Assembly: GCA_037962975.1 (NCBI GenBank)
Contig: CM075670.1
Coordinates: 147,750,501 to 147,814,500 of the forward strand
Reading direction: 5' to 3'
DNA: 64,000 bases
DNA from: Clitoria ternatea
Lineage: Eukaryota; Streptophyta; Magnoliopsida; Fabales; Fabaceae
Part shown: positions 57,389 to 64,000 of the stretch, piece after piece
Layout of the letters: each line of letters begins with the position of its first letter
How positions within the stretch are numbered: the first letter of the stretch is position 1
Notes under the pieces: model-generated
Told to the model about the DNA's origin: nothing
Databases searched by the model: none
The model's input: the letters and a program-made list of their open reading frames with translations, nothing else
Translations under genes and position numbers: made by a program

Positions 57389-57393
57389 GAAAG

Positions 57394-58135
57394 AGCATCA
57401 AATTATCAGATGGTATCAGAACATTTATTCATACAATTATAAGCATTAATGTTGAAGCAGATTTCAAACAAGGTTCAGAGCATATATGATTGATGCTTTA
57501 AATAGATAGCCAATAACAGATATAGGTTTAGAGCAAAACCTTGACTTATCAGAGTAGAAAGGTTATTCAAACCAAACTTTTAATGATCAGAGCAAATTTT
57601 TCTTCTTAAGAAAAAGAGCGGATAATCATAGCAGCTTTGTGATCAGAGCAATATATAGCATATAACTATCAAAGCATAGGTTTGGTCAAAGGAACTAGAG
57701 CATATTTATCTAAAAAATTTTCAGAGCAAAAACAAATTTTATTAATCATAAGGTTCAGAGCAAAGCATAAGTCATAAAAGATTACAAAATATTTTACTCT
57801 ACTTATTCTACTCCTCCTAATACTACTCTATTCCCCCTAAAACAGATAAGACTCAAACCCATACAAGACTAGACTCTACTCCTCTTTTTGATATCCATAA
57901 AAAGGAGGGACGTCATAAAGGTAGCTGAACACTATGGGCTAAGCTATTGATAATGAGGATGGAGGCAGACTATGAAACGATAAGCAAATAGCCACACTAA
58001 ATGCTTACAATCTGAGAAGAGTAGATGAAGATAACAAAGGATTGGTAAAGAAAGATAGGAAGGTTGTTAGAGCAAAGATTGGTTTTGAACACAATGCCAT
58101 GACGTCCCCAAAAGAATTTTAGGTCAAAGCAATTC
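57394..58135 (-). other. 3' untranslated region of element H, no gene
   Basis: This AT-rich stretch carries many CAGAGCA words and a PPT-like tract (57838-57829). No frame is supported. It continues from 46255 across the G block. Confidence 0.5.
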
Positions 58136-60395
58136 TCAAACTTGGGGATTATGTGGGAGAAGGAGCCCCGTTGTCCAAGCTGCTACATATAGTGATTCCA
58201 GATAGCAAGCATGATCTTCGTTAGGATTAAAAGTAGACAAGATACTCTTTAGAGACGTTACAGATAGCTCTTTTGGTTTGGGATCATCCCAAGCAGCCTT
58301 GTAATAATCAGACTTTGAAGGGACAAGCTTCTTCAATCTTTTTTTCTTAATGACCACTGGTTTTGGGTTGAGGTGATCTAGAGCAAGCATAATCTGCTTT
58401 TCTAAAGTGACAAGACAAGGGTGAAGCTTATAATGATATTGACCTTGTTGCATGTCAAACAGAACTTTGGATTTCTCAGACTTCAAGACATGAAACATGG
58501 CATAGTCTGATGGAGATATGAGGTGGGTGTTCAACATGATCTGCTCAAAAGGCATCTTGGATGGAAAGCAAGGGGCTGTGGAAATGTTAGGATCTTATGA
58601 GGGTCAAAGCTTGGTGAGTGCATGATGGCTAAGTTGCTGGGGTGCAGGTAACCTATGTCGTCTTTATCCAAGATAGGTTTAGTGATTTTAAAAGGTTTTA
58701 GGCCAGGGGTTACTAGATCAAGAGGTAGGTTGCTAGTGCATTTGGGACAGGGGCTAATGGAGAGAGGGCGTTTGGGGCAAAGATACCTTGGAGGTAAAGG
58801 ATCAGAGAGTGTAAGTATTGGGGTCTGGTCTGTGGGTCGAGGTATGTAAACTACTAGTTGGGTGGATTCAGGTTGACAAAAGAGAATGAGTATCAGGATT
58901 GCCTACTAGTTCAGACTACTCATGCTCATGACTTGTTGTCTCTTGTAGTGCTTCCTTTCTTTTTCTTTTCTTTTCTTGAGCTTTTCTTCTAAACTCTTCT
59001 TTATTACACTTATACTCTGTGTACACTTCAATGGACCTATCAAACCAATCCATATTGGTCCATTTTTTGGTGTCCAGGTCTGGGAAGTTCTTTAGGTGAG
59101 CTTCAATGAAGGCAATGATCTTAGTGAAGTTAGGACAAACACTAGACTTGAAGTAAGAGGATCGTATTTCCTGGTACTTTGTGAGCTAATCTTGGGCAGT
59201 TTAACCCTTAACTTAAATAGAAGGATTCAGAGTAATAAAAACTCTGATGAAACACTTACTCTGCTCAGTGGAGATTGGGCAAGTCTAAGAAAGTGGAGGA
59301 TATAGAGACTTCTATTATTGATGAGGAGGAGGAGAAGGAACACACTTGGTCTTCAACTAACCAATAGGAACTTGGTCATCAGGGTCTGGAGATCTTCTTA
59401 GAACTTTTGTGACCATTGGGTCTAGCATTGATTTCTTGATAGAAGAGGGAGGAGGAGCAACACTCTTAGGTTGTACCTTGAGAGAAGAAGCAGACTTCTC
59501 ACGCTCAACTTGAGCTACATTAGCAGTCTGAGCCTTCTTGACTGCTACCTCCATAAAATAAGGTTCTTCAATAGACTTCCCCTTAGAGGTTGGCATGGTT
59601 GCTTTAGAAACTAGAGCAGCCTTTTTCTTTTTCACCTCTATAGGTGAAAACTTTTTTTTTGGCAACAGGTGATGCAACAGACCTTTCCATGGTCTGGTCT
59701 AGGAGGGGTGAGAAGGTTGGTAACTTACTCACCAACGAGATACTTTGGGTCATATCCCCAATGGTCTATGTTGAGACATTCTCCAGAGCAAACATTTTCA
59801 TTAATACAACATGGTAAGGTATCTTATTCAGCTTCTTCCCTACAGAGGAGATTAGGTAAGTCATGATAATGTTGGCCAGACTGACATTTTGCTTCACCAA
59901 CATGTGGTACATGTAGAACCTATCTAACTTTGAGAGAATGTCTTTTGCACTATTCCTGGGGCAAAAGACTTACTTCATCAGGAGGTGAAGGATTTTCACC
60001 TTAGATAGCAGGTTCCCAAATGTCAATTTTCCAGGATGAGACCTTCCATACAACATCTCATTAATCTCTAAGAAAGAGACTTCAATGACTTCAAAGTCAT
60101 CAGCAAAGACGTTTCCACCAAGAGGACACCCATACACTGTTCCAATAATGTCCTTAGAGATTTTAATCTCCCTTCCCTCGAGACTGCCATTGATGATGAA
60201 TTTGGACTTGTTTATTGTGATGGTCTTCCAGAATTCCAAAACAAGAGAAGGAGAGAAAGGCTCTCTGTCCACGCAAAATTATGTCCATCCAATCCCTTCA
60301 AGCTCAACAGTGACATCTCTACCATCGAGCTTGTATTGCTCAGGGTGGAAGAAGGAGGACTCCATAATGTCAAAAACTATGAACTTGGGGGCCAT
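58136..60395 (-). pseudogene. Decayed ORF3 of element H
   Basis: The ATG at 60395 opens MAPKFIVFDIMESSFF. A stop follows about 40 codons later, then the same frame continues through 60272-59970 (LVLEFWKTITIN, GCPLGGNVFADDFEV, LLSKVKILHLL). A lysine-rich region (KKKKAALVSK, 59677-59357) and a distal segment (58555-58136, PFEQIMLNTHL) follow in broken frames. The layout (globular part of about 200 residues, then a low-complexity charged and proline-containing part) resembles the env-position proteins of other Sireviruses and the putative plant transposon protein domain. It is not alignable by eye to ORF3 of A and B. No membrane segment is seen. It has at least four breaks. Confidence 0.6.
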
Positions 60396-60871
60396 GGTAT
60401 TCTTCAAAGATTAAAAAGATGAAGAGGTTTAGGGTTTTGGGAGAGGAAAAGGTTTTTTTGCAAAGATAGAGAAATCAAAAAGAGAGGGAAAATTGAAAGG
60501 TTCGTACAAAGGTGGTAAATGATGTGAAAAGAAACTTATTTAAATAGGCAACAACTGTTCAACAAAAAAGGGAGAGAAAATAGTTCAGATGGTAGTTACA
60601 CAAAAACATTAACTTCTGCCACATGGGACGTTTTAAAGGAAATAATAATAAAACATGAAATGATTCGGTTAACAAACAAATCTAACTGATTTAACCTCTC
60701 AACATTAATAAGAGCAAACTTTTATGGGTTCAGACATATCAACCACAAAAAGCATAAATACCAAGACCCAGACTTTTCATGCATACATACAGACCTTTTA
60801 AAATAATCATATTCACACATGAAGCAAACTTATTCAAGTAACATTTCTTAAATTTATGGTTGATATGTTTG
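60396..60871 (-). promoter_or_regulatory. Putative internal promoter and leader upstream of H ORF3
   Basis: A TATA-like TATTTAAATA (60546-60537) lies about 142 bp before the ATG. The leader is pyrimidine-rich and includes CCCAAAACCCTAAACC, as in plant gene leaders. No TAATCGATTA copies are present. The rest of this interval is AT-rich with no gene. Confidence 0.45.
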
Positions 60872-61047
60872 TAACTTATGCATTTTATGTTTGTATCCTG
60901 AAACACTTGATTGAACAGGTTAGATAACACATGGGCATACTTTATTTAATTTAAATGTCTTGATGTGTGTTATTAATAAATCTTAGGGTTTGGTAAATGA
61001 TAATCGCTAGTTTGAAATCCTTTACAAATCAAACTTGGTTTCAATAA
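60872..61047 (-). repeat. 176-bp direct repeat, right copy, upstream of H ORF3
   Basis: Partner of 46012-46187, same orientation and length. No pol remnant is visible to its right, so element H is truncated here. Confidence 0.85.
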
Positions 61048-61475
61048 GGGTCTTATAATAAGAATGTTTCTATACTTCGTTGAGTTGACCTTTCCAAGAG
61101 TCATGTATTTTGTTGTTGTTCTTGTATTTAGGAATTTCATAGGCTTGTCTTTTACAAGTCATGTTTAGTTCCTAGTAATAGGGTATGTTTAAGATCTTAT
61201 AGAGTCTCATATCATAGTGATTTCATATACTGGCATGATAGGTTGTATAAGGAGTTATATTCTTCATTGCATTACATGCACTCCATTTTACCAAACTTGA
61301 GTGCTTACCCATTATGATCCTACTAGAACATCTCATTCATTTATGTTTTATAGTAGTCTCGTGCTTGTTCATGCATCACATGATTGTGTCCACATCTAGT
61401 GCCACATCCGTTTTGCATGTTTTAGATAGGATCATCTAAGGAATCTTGGGATACCTTATATCTTTTCATGTGCAT
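61048..61475. other. Unassigned sequence between H and LTR F2
   Basis: No gene, PBS or PPT was recognised. It is AT-rich with no clear repeats. It may be an internal remnant of H or older intergenic DNA. Confidence 0.4.
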
Positions 61476-64000
61476 TGTAACATCCCAGATTTTAACAAAA
61501 ATAAAATCGTTAGATAATGATGATTGATTAATTATGGTCCAATAATTATGGGAGATTTTATTAGACATTAGAGGTGAATTATCGGTAAATTGAGAATTAC
61601 CAGAATCGGGTGATTTAACAGATGATGTGGGACCCACTTGGTCAAATTAAATAATTGACAGGTCTGGAATGTTTAGAAAATTATTATGGTTATGGTGATA
61701 TAGCTGAAATAATTTTTAGTGTTAAGGAAATAATTAATTGGACTTGACATATGTTATTAAACGGCGAAAATACGAGCCAAATGGAATTAGAAGAAAATGT
61801 AAATTTCCCTTTTCCTCTCCTTACTCAACCTTGTGCATTTTTCCTCCTCTTAATTGGTTCTTTTACCCATTGAGTAATAAGATTTATGGACCATTGGAAA
61901 AAGTAGAAAGAAGCATGGCTTTACCATTGGTTAAGGACCCATTTTGACACTTTTTCCTTCATCTCTCTTCTTCCACCGTGCACTCTTCTTCTTCTTTCTC
62001 TATATTCACTTTTCTCTTCTTCTTCTTCTTCATCCTTCCAACCCCTAAACCGTGACTACCCTTCCCACTTCCATCTTTGCCAAAATCAAAGATTAAGTAT
62101 GGATTTATGGAGCATTTATGGACATGGAAGCTTATGTTGGGTCGTCTTCTTCCTCCCACTCTCATTTTCATTTTGATTTGGAGCTTGGATGAGAGGTAAG
62201 ATTTTGAACCCATTTTGTCCCATTATTGATTTTTATGATGCTTAGGTTTGAAATACGGACATTAGGCTTTATGGGTGTTAAGGAAAATGATGGAAAACCC
62301 TAGGTTGGATGGTTTGAGAATGTGATTCTTGATAATGGTTTTGTGTTGTAAATAGATGTGAGTTATTAAGTTTATGAGGATTCTTGGAAAATGACAGATA
62401 TTGAATGTTATTGAGTGATTTTGATAAAACCCTAAGTGTTGATAGTTTTGAGGTTTTGGACAAATTGATGAGTTAAATGATTTAAATGCCTTAAAATGAT
62501 TTTATATGAGGAGATGAATGTTTGAAGCATTAGTGTAGATTCTTGGGGTTTGGGAGATGTGTGTATGTGATTAGAGGAGTTGAATCCCTTGAGTGTTGGT
62601 AACTACGATGATGATAATAATGGTTGAAAACCATTGATAGTGGATTAAGGAGATGGATACTTAATTTGATGAAGTCTTAGGCCTTGATATATGCCATTTA
62701 GAAATTATTGATTGATGATGGTCTTGAATGGAGCCAAGAGGCTTATAATGAGTTTGAATAAATTATGATGATAGTTGAGTGATTCATAAGATGATTTGGA
62801 AGACTTATGGATAAGAGGTAATGATGTTGTTGGGTATAGTTAGCCCTTAAGATTTAGAGAATCATGGTTTTGGCAAAGGAATTCTTGAAACCTAACACAA
62901 TGGTATGAATTGGTGTCTCAGCAAGTCTAGGACTTGATAATGAGTTTTATGAGATGATGCCTTATGATGGCTTATTAATGACATGTATATATGTGTTTAT
63001 TGATAGGATTGTATTCTAGATGATGATGCAGAATGATCGAGGTAATTGTATTGCGATTCTTTTCTTGAGGTAGGAGAGGAGTTTACATTTCAAATTGCAT
63101 GAGTGAATAATTGCTGGATTAGGTATATGTATGAACTCATGCATTACCTTGCCATGAATGTGTTAAATGTTGAATTGGTGATGTGATGAATGATGACTTG
63201 GTCTTTGTTGAATGTTAAGAAATTGCATATGTATATATATATATAATGATGAGTGATCAGTTGTCCCTTTTGTTGGACATAAGTAAATTGATGATATAGA
63301 CCCATAGATGAATGAATTACCTAAAGTGTGGAAATATGTTTATGATGATTATGCAGAAAGATAGGTGAGGTAGTGATAAAAAGTGTTTTAGATTCTCTCA
63401 TAGGTAATTGATGAATTGAACCTAAATTGAGAGGTATAACTTGTTGGATTAAGCCTCACATGTATGATTGTAATGGATGAAAATTGTTAACTTAGGCCAA
63501 TTTTATATTATGATGATGATGACATATATAAGGGGTATGAAAAACCTGATTTTGAGTGTACGATCATGATCTCGCTCAAGCGAGGTGGATTCTCGATCAA
63601 GTGAGAGTCCCCTGTATCAGAGGGGTGGCCTCTGGCCCAATCTCGCTCAGACGAGAAGAAGTCTCACTCAAGCAAAACACGTACAAAATAGAGTGGTGCA
63701 CTACTGGATAAATCTCACTCAAGCGGGCGTGGCCAGTTGGTTCTGGGTGGATTTCGCTTAAGCGAGTGGTGAGGCAAGTTGGATCTCACTCAAGTGAGCG
63801 AGCCTAGAATGAGGTACTAGACAATTTTTGCCCAAGCGATTGTGACTCAGTTGAGCGCGCGCGAAGGGTCTGATGCTAAAATCTACTCGCTCAAGCGAGT
63901 TGCCAAGTGAAGGGAAATCTTGCTCAAGCAAACAAGCGTGGATACGCTGTTGGAAACCTTTCGCTTACGTGCGAAGGGGCTTACCCAAGCGAGCTATGTT
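61476..64000 (+). repeat. LTR F2, long gypsy-type LTR, cut by the window edge
   Basis: It starts TGTAACATCCCAGATTTT. A pyrimidine-rich leader (about 61945-62165) ends in the donor-like GAGGTAAGA (62193-62201). ATGATGATAAT-rich sequence follows and the CGCTYRAGCGA array closes the window (63572 onward). It is organised like LTR F (9370-12964) in the opposite orientation. The frames inside are not genes. Confidence 0.55.
63572..63992. repeat. TCGCTYRAGCGA array in LTR F2
   Basis: About fifteen copies or decayed variants (TCGCTCAAGCGA, TCGCTTAAGCGA, CTCACTCAAGCG) run to the window end. Many deviations are CG to CA or TG, as expected of methylated CpG. Confidence 0.85.

Noticed and set aside
58136..58555. 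Host protein gene of 139 aa
   Set aside because: It continues the broken ORF3 of element H on the same strand, between its LTR and leader, and has no intact start or gene structure of its own.
61738..61947. Possible small gene before the F2 leader
   Set aside because: It lies in the promoter-leader part of LTR F2 with no similar frame in F; no domain.

Overview
The window is plant nuclear DNA, most likely pericentromeric or other repeat-rich heterochromatin of a legume. Phaseoleae (Glycine, Vigna or Phaseolus type) is my best guess, from the style of the repeats (TAATCGATTA and CGCTYRAGCGA arrays) and the Sirevirus/Tekay mix. No host gene could be supported. Almost every base belongs to nested LTR retrotransposons. 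Element letters A-K are local labels.

Layout. 1-8037: element A, a Ty1/copia Sirevirus on the minus strand, cut by the left window edge; it has an intact pol, a gag with one nonsense codon and an intact third ORF (ORF3). 8038-9370: LTR and leader remnant of another family. 9370-12964: long gypsy-type LTR F (minus) with a palindromic motif array. 12966-15092: LTR C1 (minus), a relative of element D. 15093-15650: LTR tail K. 15651-31338: decayed Sirevirus E (minus), lacking its 3' half and split at its gag-pol boundary by D (17225-28063), a complete but decayed Tekay-type chromovirus on the plus strand with TSD TGAAG. 31339-43300: LTR-like unit J, split by B (32056-41995), a complete young Sirevirus on the minus strand with TSD TATAT. 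About 43300-44676: LTR-like unit I. 44682-61047: remnant of a second Sirevirus family, H (minus), with its LTR and a decayed ORF3. H is split by a block holding a Cassandra-like LTR with a 5S rRNA-derived segment (46261-46759) and Tekay-type element G (46765-57388, minus); GAAAG flanks the whole block. 61476-64000: gypsy-type LTR F2 (plus), cut by the right edge.

How the parts work. In A and B the order is 5' LTR, initiator-Met PBS, gag with two CCHC knuckles, pol (protease, integrase, RT, RNase H), a spacer, ORF3, several polypurine tracts, 3' LTR. The most interesting signal is that ORF3 has what looks like its own promoter. The spacer carries a TATA box and the same array of paired TAATCGATTA palindromes as the LTR U3, and the gap between TATA and array is nearly the same in both places (116-118 bp). 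Palindromes within a pair start 20-23 bp apart, about two helical turns, in both locations. The decayed ORF3 of H also has a TATA-like box and a gene-like leader, and is flanked by 176-bp direct repeats. A second oddity is the gag-pol boundary, closed by stops in both frames with an acceptor-like tract between. Most nonsense codons in the decayed copies look like C-to-T or G-to-A changes, as expected of methylated DNA.
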